From Oscillospiraceae bacterium (GTDB lineage Bacteria > Bacillota > Clostridia > Oscillospirales > Ruminococcaceae): DNA of 64,000 bases. A program made the position numbers and the translations under genes. The notes under the pieces were generated by a model. It ran no database searches and had not been told where the DNA came from. It worked only from the letters and a program-made list of their open reading frames with translations. Below, piece after piece: positions 33,295 to 42,691 of this stretch. The first letter of the stretch is position 1. Each line of letters starts with the position of its first letter. Location: contig JAEDJD010000007.1 in assembly GCA_016296505.1 (NCBI GenBank), positions 27,142 through 91,141 on the forward strand. Reading direction: 5' to 3'.

Positions 33295-35802
33295 ATGAAA
33301 AAAAAGATTATCCGGAAGCTGACCGCTGCGATCACTTCCCTCGCGGCGGCATCCTGTCTGATCGCTCTGCCAACGGGTCTGCCGGCTGTCTCCGCAGCCA
33401 ATAACTACTGGAAATTTGACTTTGGCGGCGGCGGTACAGAAAATGGTTACACAGGCGTTTCCGCCAGCGACAGTTACAACGCCGGCAGAGGCTATGGCTT
33501 CTCATCCGGTACAAATGTCGCCAATGTCAGTGCGTCGGGCGGCGGTGCGCTGAGCGATGCCGTGCAGTTCAAAAACGTTTCGCCAACAGGAAACTATACC
33601 TTCTGCGCCGATGTCCCGAACGGACTATATCAGGTTTCCGTCTGGCTCGGTAATACCAACCGTACCAGCGTCGCAATCGAAAATATGTACCAGATTATGA
33701 ACATGACCGGCGACGGCGCATACCATACGCTGCAAGTGCCCGTTTCAGACGGTCAGCTCAATATCTGTGCCTGCGCCGGTAAGGACGGCTATCCGTTTTC
33801 GATTTCCGCGCTCGAAATCAAGCAGATTTCCACAGAAGCAAAAACCAATCCGACAATCTGGGTTTGCGGAGATTCCACCGTCTGCAATTACTATCCGCTG
33901 AATTCTTCTTCGCAGGCAGGATGGGCGCAAATGCTCCCAGATTTCATCGACAATACGAAGTGGCAGGTCATGAATATGGCAGCTTCCGGTCAGTATGCAA
34001 GAGGCTTCATGGAAGCCGGTCAATTTACGGTCGTTGAAAAGAATGGTCAGGCTGGTGATATTTACATCATCTCGATCGGCATCAACGACACCAACTCCAA
34101 AAACAATACGACGGAAGCACAGTATGAGGAAATTATTACCGATATGGCAAAGCGTGCAATGGCAAAAGGAATGCGCGTAATGCTCGTAAAGCAGCAGGGC
34201 AGAAACGGCGACTGTCAGCGCAATCCGCTGCTGTCCGGACGCTGGTACGGCGCGGCGCTCGACCGAGTCGGTCAGGCGCTGAATATTGAGGTTGTCGATC
34301 TGTTCAACCTCTGGCAGAATTACTGTCTCACTAAAAGCGCCGATGAGGTTTCCGGAATGTACCTGACTGACGGTTTGCATCCCAACCGCCAAGGCGCAAC
34401 GGTTCTTGCTCAATTTATGGCGGAAGCAATCAATTCCGGTTCGCAGCTCCCGCCAGATGATCCGCCCGTACAGGAACTGGCTGAGCCGTTGATGCAGGGC
34501 GATCTTGATGAAAACGGCGTCATCAATGCAGCCGATCTTGCACTTGCCAAGCAGGTCGTTCTGACGCAGGCGCCCGCTTATCACCTGAATCAGGCGATTG
34601 ATCTCAACGGCGATCTGACCGCCAATGCCGATGATATCCGTCTGCTCTCCGATTATTTACTCGGAAAAGAGACCGTGTTTGCAGATCCGAAATATGCAGC
34701 GGCAGAACAAAGCATAACATACGGCTGGCGTGAGGAAACCAATGCCGGCTATAAATATAAGGATTATCTGAATCTTGACAATACAAACACCTCTGCCGTA
34801 ACCTTTGCGGTCAATGTTCCGCAGGACGGCAATTATCTCTGCACCTTCCATATTGCAAATGCGTCCGCAACCGACCGTGCAATGATGATTTCCGTCAGCG
34901 GTCAGACAAGCACATGGAAACAGAGCTTCCTGACAACCGGCGCGTGGACTACTTGGGAAGAACGCGGACTGGTTCTTCCGCTTTCCGCCGGCGTCAACTA
35001 CATCACGCTCAAATCCATCACCTCAGAGGGCGGACCAAACCTTGATTATCTTCAGTTGACCTATACAGACGAACCGATTGCTGAACCATATGATCCGAAT
35101 GCATCGCAGCCGGAAGTCACAATCACCGATAAGCCAGTTGTCTATATTGCGGCAGATTCTACCGCGCAAAGTTATAAGGAAAGCTATGCGCCGCAGCAAG
35201 GCTGGGGCTATTATCTCCAAAATTATTTTGATGACAACGTAACCGTTGCAAATCATGCGATCGCCGGCAGAAGCTCCAAGAGCTTTTATGACAACGGCAG
35301 ATTGACAACGATTTTGGACGCGATTAAGCCCGGCGATTATCTGCTTGTTGATTTTGGCATTAACGATGGCGACTATACGAAAGCAGAACGATATGCGCCA
35401 ATATGCAATAATGTCGACAATCCCGAAAACGGTTCCTTTGAGTACTATATGACTTTCTACATCAAGGGCGCACTCGACAAAGGCGCAACGCCGATTCTCA
35501 TGAGCCCGACGCTTTCCATAAAGAATCAGACGCAGCCGTTTTCAGTGGGTTACCGCAATATTGATTCTGCCTGTTCGGCGCTTGCACGAAAATATAATAT
35601 CCCGTATTTTGATCTCGGTAGTGCAATGACCAACGAATTCAACCAGCGAGATTATAATACCGTCAAGGGCTATTATATGGGCGGCTACAACGGCGGCACG
35701 GACTTCACGCATTTCACCGAAACCGGAGCCAATGTCACAGCCGGAATCATTTGCAACGGCATTAAAGGAATGAACATTGATCTTGCCAAGCACGTAAAAT
35801 AA
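33295..35802 (+). CDS. Cellulosomal double esterase: CE12, dockerin, CBM, CE12
   Basis: 835 aa with signal peptide (1-35). An N-terminal beta domain (about 36-175) precedes the first SGNH/CE12 esterase (VCGDSTVCN, GINDTN, DGLHPNRQG). A dockerin follows near 408-465 (GDLDENGVINAADLALAKQ, DLNGDLTANADDIR), then a CBM35/CBM6-like module (about 468-600), then a second CE12 domain (AADSTAQSY, FGINDGDY, GTDFTHFTETG). CE12 enzymes remove acetyl groups from rhamnogalacturonan or xylan. The dockerin again lies inside the protein. The ribosome site is GGGGGATTG, complementary to the small RNA candidate upstream. Confidence 0.9.
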   Translation: MKKKIIRKLTAAITSLAAASCLIALPTGLPAVSAANNYWKFDFGGGGTENGYTGVSASDSYNAGRGYGFSSGTNVANVSASGGGALSDAVQFKNVSPTGNYTFCADVPNGLYQVSVWLGNTNRTSVAIENMYQIMNMTGDGAYHTLQVPVSDGQLNICACAGKDGYPFSISALEIKQISTEAKTNPTIWVCGDSTVCNYYPLNSSSQAGWAQMLPDFIDNTKWQVMNMAASGQYARGFMEAGQFTVVEKNGQAGDIYIISIGINDTNSKNNTTEAQYEEIITDMAKRAMAKGMRVMLVKQQGRNGDCQRNPLLSGRWYGAALDRVGQALNIEVVDLFNLWQNYCLTKSADEVSGMYLTDGLHPNRQGATVLAQFMAEAINSGSQLPPDDPPVQELAEPLMQGDLDENGVINAADLALAKQVVLTQAPAYHLNQAIDLNGDLTANADDIRLLSDYLLGKETVFADPKYAAAEQSITYGWREETNAGYKYKDYLNLDNTNTSAVTFAVNVPQDGNYLCTFHIANASATDRAMMISVSGQTSTWKQSFLTTGAWTTWEERGLVLPLSAGVNYITLKSITSEGGPNLDYLQLTYTDEPIAEPYDPNASQPEVTITDKPVVYIAADSTAQSYKESYAPQQGWGYYLQNYFDDNVTVANHAIAGRSSKSFYDNGRLTTILDAIKPGDYLLVDFGINDGDYTKAERYAPICNNVDNPENGSFEYYMTFYIKGALDKGATPILMSPTLSIKNQTQPFSVGYRNIDSACSALARKYNIPYFDLGSAMTNEFNQRDYNTVKGYYMGGYNGGTDFTHFTETGANVTAGIICNGIKGMNIDLAKHVK

Positions 35803-35818
35803 CTGAATCAATATAATG

Positions 35819-35857
35819 AGCCGCGGAACGCAAGCTATCGCTTTGGATTCCGCGGCT
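35819..35857. terminator. Shared terminator of the CE12 and dpaB genes
   Basis: AGCCGCGGAA and TTCCGCGGCT arms, then ATTTTTAT on the plus strand. Confidence 0.75.
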
Positions 35858-35861
35858 ATTT

Positions 35862-36446
35862 TTATCGCAGTAATATTGGCTGAAGCTGGATGCCGCGGAG
35901 CGCTGCTGCTACCGTTTCCGGTGCCTGCGTAAAATCCGCGACAAGCGAGGTAGGTTTCTTTTCCGGATTATCCTGTCCGAACGGTACAAAGTAGTAGTGA
36001 CGGCGGTTCAGCAGATCGCCAATATTTCGAGCCGACGCCGCCAGACCGTCATTTGTAGCGATACATAGAATCACGGGTTTCCCACCACGCAAATGCGATT
36101 TGACCGCCATTGTCACAGTATTATCAGTAATGCCTGCGGCAAGTTTCGCAAGCAGATTGCCCGTACAGGGACAAACCAGAAGCGCGTCTGTCATGTTTTT
36201 CGGTCCAATCGGCTCCGCATCGCAAATCGACTGAATCAGTTTACCGCCGCCAAGCGCAGCAAGCGGCTCCAAAAAGGATTCTGGCGCTCCAAACCGCGTC
36301 TTGATTCCGGCAAAATGCTCCGATACAATCGGCAGAAGTTCTGCGCCCGACGCAGCACACGCCTCGGCTGTCCGGATTGCATTGGAGGCATTGCAGAAAG
36401 AGCCGCAGACAGCGTATCCAAGACGGATTCCATGGAGATTAGTCAT
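35862..36446 (-). CDS. dpaB: Dipicolinate synthase subunit B
   Basis: 194 aa, flavoprotein family length. IRLGYAVCGSFCNASNAIRT, LLVCPCTGNLLAKLAAGITD and FVPFGQDNPEKKPTSLVADF are typical of DpaB/SpoVFB, which with DpaA makes dipicolinic acid for the spore core. The ATG overlaps the dpaA stop by 8 bases and follows GGGAGG, the ancestral dpaAB arrangement. DpaA itself is broken (next entry), so DpaB probably no longer has a working partner from this locus. Confidence 0.88.
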   Translation of the reverse strand: MTNLHGIRLGYAVCGSFCNASNAIRTAEACAASGAELLPIVSEHFAGIKTRFGAPESFLEPLAALGGGKLIQSICDAEPIGPKNMTDALLVCPCTGNLLAKLAAGITDNTVTMAVKSHLRGGKPVILCIATNDGLAASARNIGDLLNRRHYYFVPFGQDNPEKKPTSLVADFTQAPETVAAALRGIQLQPILLR

Positions 36447-36589
36447 CAGGCGTACCTCCCTCATCCAGAATCTGGCAGATCGTTTGCGCAACGATTTTGC
36501 CTGCCGAGACCGGCGCCGTTTTACCCGGCAGTGAGAGCGCCCAAATCGCCTGAATCCCAAGCGCAGACGCGGCTTCAAAATCAACCCCC
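36439..36589 (-). pseudogene. dpaA: dpaA 3' remnant (C-terminal ~50 codons)
   Basis: Read in the frame ending at 36439, the minus strand encodes GVDFEAASALGIQAIWALSL then PGKTAPVSAGKIVAQTICQI and a short acidic end, matching the DpaA/SpoVFA C-terminus. Upstream of 36589 the similarity stops within a GATGATGTCGGAG inverted-repeat sequence. The preceding part of DpaA is found 6.1 kb away at 42692-42890 on the same strand. Confidence 0.75.
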
Positions 36590-37309
36590 GATGATGTCGG
36601 AGTCACATCGACGCCATTGCTTACGCCGGTTTATTCTGCCCGCTTCCTCTATCACGCCGAATCGGACCAAAAGCGATATCAGCATTCTGGTCTGCATATC
36701 CGGCGCGTGTATCGCCGCAGACAGCGTATCCACAGTAAACGGATCCAAGAGCGTATCGGGCAGCAATTCGGCATAGTCTGCGCTGCTTTGTAAATATTGG
36801 ACATGATGCAGCGCATTCGGTACGCGATCGAGCTTCTGCCATTTCCGATTGCCGGACTGCACACTGAATTCAGTCAATTCCACCGTACAAATGCAAATTC
36901 GGAAATTCGGAAGCCGCAGATAATCGCGCAGAGTATAGATTTCACGCATTGCTGAATATACCGATTCATGCTTTGGCGATTTGCGGCGCGAGAGCACCTC
37001 TCCGAATTCGTCTACGCGGCATATCCATTTCGGATCGGCAACCGGATGCACAACCGTCACAGCACAATATGGCAGGAACGCGTCCAGCTTTTGTTTGAGA
37101 CGGCTCAAGCCGCGCGTCTGAATCTCAAAAACGCCGTCTTGTGTGACGGCATCCGCAACGAATCCGCCGAGCGGACGTTCATGCGTTTCCGGATCTGGCG
37201 CAAAATAATATTTCAGGGCAAGATGCAGCGTTTTCTCGCCAAGCGTCCCGATGCCCTTACCGCCCATGTCACGCTCTGCCGCTTGCAACGCGGCTGCAAA
37301 ATCTTTCAT
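36581..37309 (-). CDS. Unknown protein, possibly a PD-(D/E)XK-like nuclease fold
   Basis: 242 aa, family not recognised. GTLGEKTLHLALKYYF, then FVADAVTQDGVFEIQTRGL gives a spaced E...D...E-x-Q pattern reminiscent of PD-(D/E)XK nucleases, followed by VTVVHPVADPKWICRVD and RRKSPKHESVY. The last ten residues run into the dpaA remnant in another frame, so the C-terminus may have been altered by the rearrangement. GGAGGG precedes the ATG. No membrane segment. Confidence 0.6.
   Translation of the reverse strand: MKDFAAALQAAERDMGGKGIGTLGEKTLHLALKYYFAPDPETHERPLGGFVADAVTQDGVFEIQTRGLSRLKQKLDAFLPYCAVTVVHPVADPKWICRVDEFGEVLSRRKSPKHESVYSAMREIYTLRDYLRLPNFRICICTVELTEFSVQSGNRKWQKLDRVPNALHHVQYLQSSADYAELLPDTLLDPFTVDTLSAAIHAPDMQTRMLISLLVRFGVIEEAGRINRRKQWRRCDSDIIGG
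36590..36605 (+). repeat. Inverted repeat at the dpaA breakpoint, copy 1
   Basis: GATGATGTCGGAGTCA on the plus strand. Its partner on the minus strand is GATGATGTTGGAGACA (42691-42676); 14 of 16 bases agree and similarity continues weakly inward. Confidence 0.5.
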
Positions 37310-37337
37310 ACACCCTCCGACATGACTGATGATAAAG

Positions 37338-37367
37338 AAAGCACAGCACCCGAGGGCACTGTGCTTT
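37338..37367 (-). terminator. Terminator of the sugar ABC transporter operon
   Basis: AAAGCACAG and CTGTGCTTT; on the minus strand followed by CTTTATC. Confidence 0.6.
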
Positions 37368-37392
37368 GCGTGTGAGTACAGATGTAATCCAA

Positions 37393-38289
37393 TTACTCCT
37401 TGACACCGCCGGCTGCGACGCCGCCGATGATGAATTTGGAAAGGACAACATAGACGACAACGACCGGAATGATCGAAAGGAAGATTGCAGCGTAGTTTGC
37501 GCCAAAATCCGGATTTCGGTCAATCGAGATAACCTTCTGAACCATCATCGGCATCGTGAGCTGTTCTCTCTTACCAGAAACAAGCACGATGGACTGGTTA
37601 TAGTAATCGTTCCACTTCTGGATGAACGCGAAGATCGCCTGAACAGCGAAGGCCGGCTTCATCATCGGAATGGAGATTGTCAGGAAGGTACGGAATTCGT
37701 TGGAACCGTCGATACGAGCCGCTTCGATGATATCAAGCGGGAACGAGGACATCATATATTGTCGCATAAAGAATACGATTGCCGGCGCTGCGATGGAGGG
37801 AATAATCAACGGAATGTAGCTGTCGAGCAACTTCATCTGAATGAGCATTCTCATGAAACCAACGGCAGTAACCTGCGTCGGAACCATCATAACAGCAAGG
37901 ATGAATACGAAAGCCGGACCTTTCAGCTTGAAATCGTAAACAACCAGACCATAAGCAGTCATACCGGAGAAGAAAACCGTCAGGGCACAGCAGCAGCCTG
38001 CAACGATCAGCGAGTTCTTTAAGCCAAGCAGCGGCGAGAAGAACTTATAAAGCGAATTCGTTCTAAGCGTCTTGATGTTCTCAAAGAGATGGCTTCCCGG
38101 AATCAGAGAAGAAATTGAGAATTTGCTGATAATTTCATTATGCTCACGCGTTGCGTTGACAAGCAAAATCCAAATCGGAACCAGACATATCAGCGTCAAA
38201 AGTATCAGCACAATATAAATCAGGGTAGACTTCATCAAAACACGTGTCTGATATCCGCCCTTATCGGATGCATAAGTAACCTTGCTCAT
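37393..38289 (-). CDS. Carbohydrate ABC transporter permease (MalG/UgpE type)
   Basis: 298 aa with six membrane helices. The CUT1 permease EAA loop is EAARIDGSNEFRTFLTISIP near residue 195, which contacts the ATPase. It overlaps the partner permease by four bases. No ATPase gene is in the operon, so a shared MsmX/UgpC-type ATPase encoded elsewhere must energise it. Confidence 0.9.
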   Translation of the reverse strand: MSKVTYASDKGGYQTRVLMKSTLIYIVLILLTLICLVPIWILLVNATREHNEIISKFSISSLIPGSHLFENIKTLRTNSLYKFFSPLLGLKNSLIVAGCCCALTVFFSGMTAYGLVVYDFKLKGPAFVFILAVMMVPTQVTAVGFMRMLIQMKLLDSYIPLIIPSIAAPAIVFFMRQYMMSSFPLDIIEAARIDGSNEFRTFLTISIPMMKPAFAVQAIFAFIQKWNDYYNQSIVLVSGKREQLTMPMMVQKVISIDRNPDFGANYAAIFLSIIPVVVVYVVLSKFIIGGVAAGGVKE

Positions 38290-39314
38290 ATACTGAATCC
38301 GCCTCCTCTCTTCTGCTTACGCTTCCATTCCTTTGCAGCCTGCTTCTGCTTCTTTTTACGCTCGATTGCGTCCTTATCGCGCTGAACGTAGAATACGAGC
38401 GCGCCAAGAATCGAGGTAATGACAAACAGAATAACAGACGCAGCACCGGAATATCCGAACGAAGGCTTCGCAAAGTTATTATGGAACATCTCATAAATAA
38501 AGACAGCAACCGTCTTGATGTAATCGTTGACGACCATTCCAGTATGGAGCATATACGGGATATCGAACATCTGGAGACCACCGATCATGGAGGTCAGCAG
38601 CGTGTAGACCATAATGGTCTTGAGGAGTGGGAATGTAATGCGCCAGAAAGTCTGCGTCGCGTTCGCGCCGTCGATTTCAGCAGCCTCGAACAGGGATTCG
38701 TTGATACCCTGAATACCAGACATCAGCATGATCATGGTGTTGCCGAACCACATCCAGACCTGAATAAACATAACTAAAATACGGGAAGACCAGCAGCCAG
38801 AGATCAGCTTTAATGCTTCTTCACCTTCACCGCTTCTCAGCAGCGTGTTGATAACACTGTAAGCGGAATCGCCGAACAGGGAAAGGAACAGACCTGCAAC
38901 AGACGCAGCCGTAATGATGTTCGGCATATACATAACAACCTTAAAGAATCCCTTGCCGGGCATCTTGACGCGCAGATCGGTAAACCAGACTGCGAGCAGG
39001 AGAGACAAAGCAATCTGCGGCAGGAAGTTTCCGAACCAGATAATGAGCGTATTTTTCATTCCATTCCAGAAGCTATTGTGAATACCCATAGCTTTAAAAT
39101 CATTCTCGGCAGGTTTGGCGAGAATGGTTTTGAAGTTATCAAAACCAATCAGCTCCGGCGTTCTGGAACCATTTTCGCTGAATGCCAGAATAAACGTCTG
39201 GATCAGCGGCCAAAAACTAAAAATAAAATATACAACAAAGAATGGCAGAATAAAGATGTAGCCATACTTTGCGTAGCTGACGGACTTAATCCGTCTTTGT
39301 GCAGCTGTAGCCAT
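38286..39314 (-). CDS. Carbohydrate ABC transporter permease (MalF/UgpA type)
   Basis: 342 aa, about six to seven membrane helices. The EAA motif reads EAAEIDGANATQTFWRITFP near residue 228. The C-terminus is a strongly basic tail (KKKQKQAAKEWKRKQKRGG). It forms the channel with the MalG-type partner. It lies 161 bases after the binding-protein gene with a hairpin between. Confidence 0.9.
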   Translation of the reverse strand: MATAAQRRIKSVSYAKYGYIFILPFFVVYFIFSFWPLIQTFILAFSENGSRTPELIGFDNFKTILAKPAENDFKAMGIHNSFWNGMKNTLIIWFGNFLPQIALSLLLAVWFTDLRVKMPGKGFFKVVMYMPNIITAASVAGLFLSLFGDSAYSVINTLLRSGEGEEALKLISGCWSSRILVMFIQVWMWFGNTMIMLMSGIQGINESLFEAAEIDGANATQTFWRITFPLLKTIMVYTLLTSMIGGLQMFDIPYMLHTGMVVNDYIKTVAVFIYEMFHNNFAKPSFGYSGAASVILFVITSILGALVFYVQRDKDAIERKKKQKQAAKEWKRKQKRGGGFSI

Positions 39315-39371
39315 TCAGCACACCCTTTCAAGAAAAAATTAGTAAAAATTCCAGAGACAGATAAAATATTC

Positions 39372-39401
39372 GCCTATTGGGCACACTTCGACCCAATAGG
39401 C
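39372..39401 (-). promoter_or_regulatory. Intercistronic hairpin after the binding-protein gene
   Basis: GCCTATTGGG and CCCAATAGGC, perfect 10 bp stem with a 10-base loop. Such hairpins raise the binding-protein to permease ratio by protecting or partly terminating the message. Confidence 0.6.
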
Positions 39402-39475
39402 AAATATTCGGTTATGCTATTTATCAGGCATATTCGAACTTATCTGTGGAAATGTCTGAATGTTGAGTGTGCAAA

Positions 39476-40924
39476 TTACTCGACGGTGATACCCTCGATC
39501 TTTGCAGCATTCGTCTTGAACTCGGTGATCATCTCATCGTAGGATGCGATTTCGCCCTTAGCATACTTGGTAACAGCAGTGTTGAATGCGTCCTTGATCT
39601 GAGAGTCAAATGCTGTGATCTTGCCATCCATATCGATGTTTGCAGCAGACTCGTACAGAATGGAGAACTGATCCTGACCGCCGAGGAGAGCATTCTTGTT
39701 GGAGCCCTCGTCAACGATTTCCTTCATAACATCAGGATTGTTAACGAACTCGGACTTAAACAGAGCGTAATCCTTTGCAGTAGCGGTATCAACGGTGAAG
39801 TACTTAATGAAATCGCGAGCGATTGTACCATTGTCAGCCTTCGGGGAGAGAGCCAGCCAAGAGCCGCCCCATGCCCAGCCGGAAGGACCAGCAGTGATGT
39901 TGTACTTGCCGAAGGTCGGGCCTGCTTCGCCGCCCTCAGCGTTGGAGAGCATAGAACCAGCACCGAGGCACCATGTGCAGAAGAAGTAACCCATGGTGGA
40001 ATCATCCTGACCAATCTGGTACCAACCATCAGTCCATGCGTCTTCCGTGGTTACATAGCCGTTGGTGTAGTAATCCTTTGCGAGCTCTGCGTAGGTCTTG
40101 CAGTAGTCGTCAACGACGAGCTTGTTGTCAGCATCAAGCCATGCGTTATCGCGGTTGTACTGCCATACCTGCCACATACCAGCAAGGGTATCAGCCATTG
40201 CAATCTTGTGACCATCATCCTGCAGCTTCTTAGCGGTTGCAGTGAAGGTATCCCAGTCCTTAACGAACTCCTGCATTTCTTCCGGAGTCTTTGCGCCAAG
40301 GTACTGCTCAGCGAGGTCAGTTCTGTAAACATAGCCGCCCGGAGTTGCCTGCCAAGAAGCAGCCTTCAGAACGCCATTGTTATCAGTACCGATAGAAACA
40401 GTGTAATCATAGCAGCCGTCAAAGTCAGCGTCGGTGAAACCGAGGTCAGACAGCGGAGCGGTGTACTCATCGTTGTTGATGTAGTCCAGAATCCAGTCTG
40501 CTTCGAGAACGAACAGGTCAACGTCCTCGTCGCCAGCGAAGTAGTTTGCATACTGCTCACGAGCTTCCTGACCCTTAGAACCAACGTTAACATACTCAAC
40601 CTGCTCAGCAGTGTAATCAGTGTTAGCGGTGAAGTTCTCGATCATCTTCTCAACGTCGTCGCCAGTCCAGCAGAGAATGGAGAGCTTATCGCCAGTCTCC
40701 GGAACCTTGTTCTCAACAGCCTCAGCCTCAGAAGACTCCTCAGTCTCGGAAGACTCCTCAGAGGACTCCTCAGAAGACGCATCGGATGACTCTTCAGAAG
40801 AGCTGGAATCCGGGGTGCTGCTGGAACTATCAGCAGTGCTGGACGAATCACCGCAGGCATAGAAAGCGGTGGAAGCGATTGCCAGAGTAGCAATCAGAGC
40901 AAGGGACTTTTTAAGCTTGTTCAT
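39476..40924 (-). CDS. Sugar-binding lipoprotein of an ABC importer
   Basis: 482 aa. The N-terminus is a lipoprotein signal (SLALIATLAIASTAFYACGD; Cys at residue 24), followed by a Ser/Glu linker of about 45 residues. The rest is a family 1 solute-binding protein (ILCWTGDDVEKMIENF, AGPSGWAWGGSWLAL). It captures oligosaccharides for the two permeases downstream. The sugar is not predictable, though the nearby xylan and pectin enzymes make plant-cell-wall oligosaccharides likely. Confidence 0.9.
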   Translation of the reverse strand: MNKLKKSLALIATLAIASTAFYACGDSSSTADSSSSTPDSSSSEESSDASSEESSEESSETEESSEAEAVENKVPETGDKLSILCWTGDDVEKMIENFTANTDYTAEQVEYVNVGSKGQEAREQYANYFAGDEDVDLFVLEADWILDYINNDEYTAPLSDLGFTDADFDGCYDYTVSIGTDNNGVLKAASWQATPGGYVYRTDLAEQYLGAKTPEEMQEFVKDWDTFTATAKKLQDDGHKIAMADTLAGMWQVWQYNRDNAWLDADNKLVVDDYCKTYAELAKDYYTNGYVTTEDAWTDGWYQIGQDDSTMGYFFCTWCLGAGSMLSNAEGGEAGPTFGKYNITAGPSGWAWGGSWLALSPKADNGTIARDFIKYFTVDTATAKDYALFKSEFVNNPDVMKEIVDEGSNKNALLGGQDQFSILYESAANIDMDGKITAFDSQIKDAFNTAVTKYAKGEIASYDEMITEFKTNAAKIEGITVE

Positions 40925-41510
40925 TGTAAGTTTCCTCCTTCATTTTGCTGCGAATATTTGCTGCGTTCGCAGCGCCAGAAAAATATAGACCCGTTTAAAC
41001 GGGTGTGATTCTGCTGCGTTTTGCGCAGCGCGGAAGCACGGCTCTCTATTTTGAGTTCGCTTCCTGCAAACAAGGCTGCTTGTTCAAATTTCTTCTGGTG
41101 TCAGGCTTCCGTCGGAAATCCTCGCGCACACCCTCGTTTTCATACTTGTAATATACACGAAATCGCACGAAAAGTCAATGCTAATCATCAATTCGTCACC
41201 TTATTTGTTCATAATGCGCACAACGCATAAGACTATTCCCATTGCATTTGGTTATTATTTCGTTTTTGAATCCGTTTTTTTATTATTTTTTTCGAGTTTG
41301 TTACATTTCGGTTACAAGCAAAGGTGCTTTTCTTACAAAATGGCGTTTCGCTTTTTCGTGGTATCAGGCGATTTTCGGTCTTACAATATATATTTTTTCG
41401 ATTGGCTCTGTAATTCTTTTTAAATTTCACCTGTTTATCACATTACAGCTTGATTTTTTGCTGTTTTTCCTGTATGATTATAGTACACTAACTTGATTGG
41501 AGGCGCTTTC
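40925..41510. other. Long leader of the binding-protein gene, no gene
   Basis: 586 bases without a convincing gene. The minus-strand transcript starting near 41143 has a leader of about 215 bases with several possible hairpins (CTGCG/CGCAG at 41011-41028, GCTGCG/CGCAGC near 40958). No known riboswitch class was recognised. The right half (41230-41490) is very AT-rich. Confidence 0.5.
41150..41178 (-). promoter_or_regulatory. Promoter of the sugar ABC operon
   Basis: On the minus strand TTGACT (41178-41173), 17 bp, TATATT (41155-41150). Confidence 0.65.
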
Positions 41511-41831
41511 ATGGCACATTATCCGTTCAGCGAACGTCCGGAACTGCTCGTCCTGACCTGTACGCACGTACTGGAGGGCGGCGATATCACGGTCGTTTGT
41601 CATCATTTTAACGACAATACATGGGAATTCACCTGCGGCGCAGTACATTCTGAAGAAGAAGCGATTGTTCTGAGCGTTGGGGAGCTTTGTGATATGGATC
41701 CCTCTCTGCATCTGGTATGCGATCTGCCGGTCGGCGGCGCCGCAACGCGACAGAACCGGTCTCACGCATGGCAGTTCGGACGTATTGAGAACGAAGATTT
41801 CTATCCGGCAGCCGGCTCCCGAATGCAATAA
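41511..41831 (+). CDS. Small hypothetical protein (weakly DUF2185-like)
   Basis: 106 aa. VLTCTHVLEGGDITVVCHHF, NTWEFTCG and the end beginning VLSVGELCDMDPSLHLV recall DUF2185/immunity-type proteins, but I am not sure. It is a soluble, acidic protein. The ATG at 41511 has GGAGG six bases upstream. It is the only plus-strand gene inside the block that interrupts dpaA. Confidence 0.55.
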   Translation: MAHYPFSERPELLVLTCTHVLEGGDITVVCHHFNDNTWEFTCGAVHSEEEAIVLSVGELCDMDPSLHLVCDLPVGGAATRQNRSHAWQFGRIENEDFYPAAGSRMQ

Positions 41832-41849
41832 TATATAATTATATAGTAA

Positions 41850-41886
41850 GAGCCGCAGATGAACCATTATCCGCGGCTCATTTTAT
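41850..41886. terminator. Shared terminator between convergent genes
   Basis: GAGCCGC and GCGGCTC arms followed by ATTTTAT. Confidence 0.65.
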
Positions 41887-42641
41887 GTATCCGGTTCAGA
41901 TGCAATCGAATATGGATCGCCCACAACATAAAGACGCTGCTTCAGTATATTCTCGAAGTATTCACCGGAGATGCCCTCCGCTAGCGACACTTCATAAATG
42001 CCGTGATACCCTTTGAGATTATTACGCATTGTGAGGATTGCGTCTGCCATCTCTGCGGTCATATCCGGAAGCGTCAGCAGTTCCTCTCGCGTGACAGTAT
42101 TTGCGTCATATATTTTTATATAGTATATGGGTTCCTCTGACGGCGTTTCGGGAACATCTGTATTTTCCAGCGAAATTTCCGCCGGTTCTGATCGTTCAGC
42201 CTCGTCTGGAATTTCAAATTCCGTCATGATCCGCCGCATCAATTCTTCTCCGATGCCCTTGATTTCGCATAGCTCCATTCGCGAAGTAAATCCGCCGAGC
42301 GCTGTTCGTTCCGCAATAATCGCTTCTGCGAGCGCATTGCCGATTCCCGCAACCCGTTTGAGATCGTCAACCCCTGCACGGTTCAGATTTCGTTCCAGCG
42401 GCATCGTCTCTATCGGTTTGGTTTCCGACGCCGTCGCGATAGGTTGATGCTGTGCGGCTGCACTTGTTTGCAAAACAGTGGGATTTGTGATTTCCGTGAC
42501 AGTAATCTCCGTCACATTCGGTTCCGTCAGAACCATGATTTCCAGTTGTTTTTGCGGTTTATCCAGATTGATACCGATCGCGCCGATAATTAAAAGTACG
42601 AAAATACCTGTAATCCAATAGGCACTCCATTTATCTTTCAC
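41883..42641 (-). CDS. Membrane-anchored helix-hairpin-helix protein (ComEA-like)
   Basis: 252 aa. One membrane segment (about 8-25), a Thr/Pro-rich spacer, then a ComEA-type HhH domain at about 85-145 (LNRAGVDDLKRVAGIGNALA, ELCEIKGIGEELMRRIM) and a second, degenerate one at about 175-235 (DANTVTREELLTLPDM). ComEA proteins bind incoming DNA outside the cell. No comEC lies nearby, so competence is only a possibility. Translation starts at GTG, overlapping by GTGA the stop of the chimeric dpaA frame. Confidence 0.75.
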   Translation of the reverse strand: MKDKWSAYWITGIFVLLIIGAIGINLDKPQKQLEIMVLTEPNVTEITVTEITNPTVLQTSAAAQHQPIATASETKPIETMPLERNLNRAGVDDLKRVAGIGNALAEAIIAERTALGGFTSRMELCEIKGIGEELMRRIMTEFEIPDEAERSEPAEISLENTDVPETPSEEPIYYIKIYDANTVTREELLTLPDMTAEMADAILTMRNNLKGYHGIYEVSLAEGISGEYFENILKQRLYVVGDPYSIASEPDT

Positions 42642-42675
42642 GCTGTCACCGCCTTTTCCGTGTTGACGGCGATTC

Positions 42676-42691
42676 TGTCTCCAACATCATC
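42676..42691 (-). repeat. Inverted repeat at the dpaA breakpoint, copy 2
   Basis: GATGATGTTGGAGACA on the minus strand, directly after the dpaA codons for SKPGG. Partner of 36590-36605. Confidence 0.5.
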
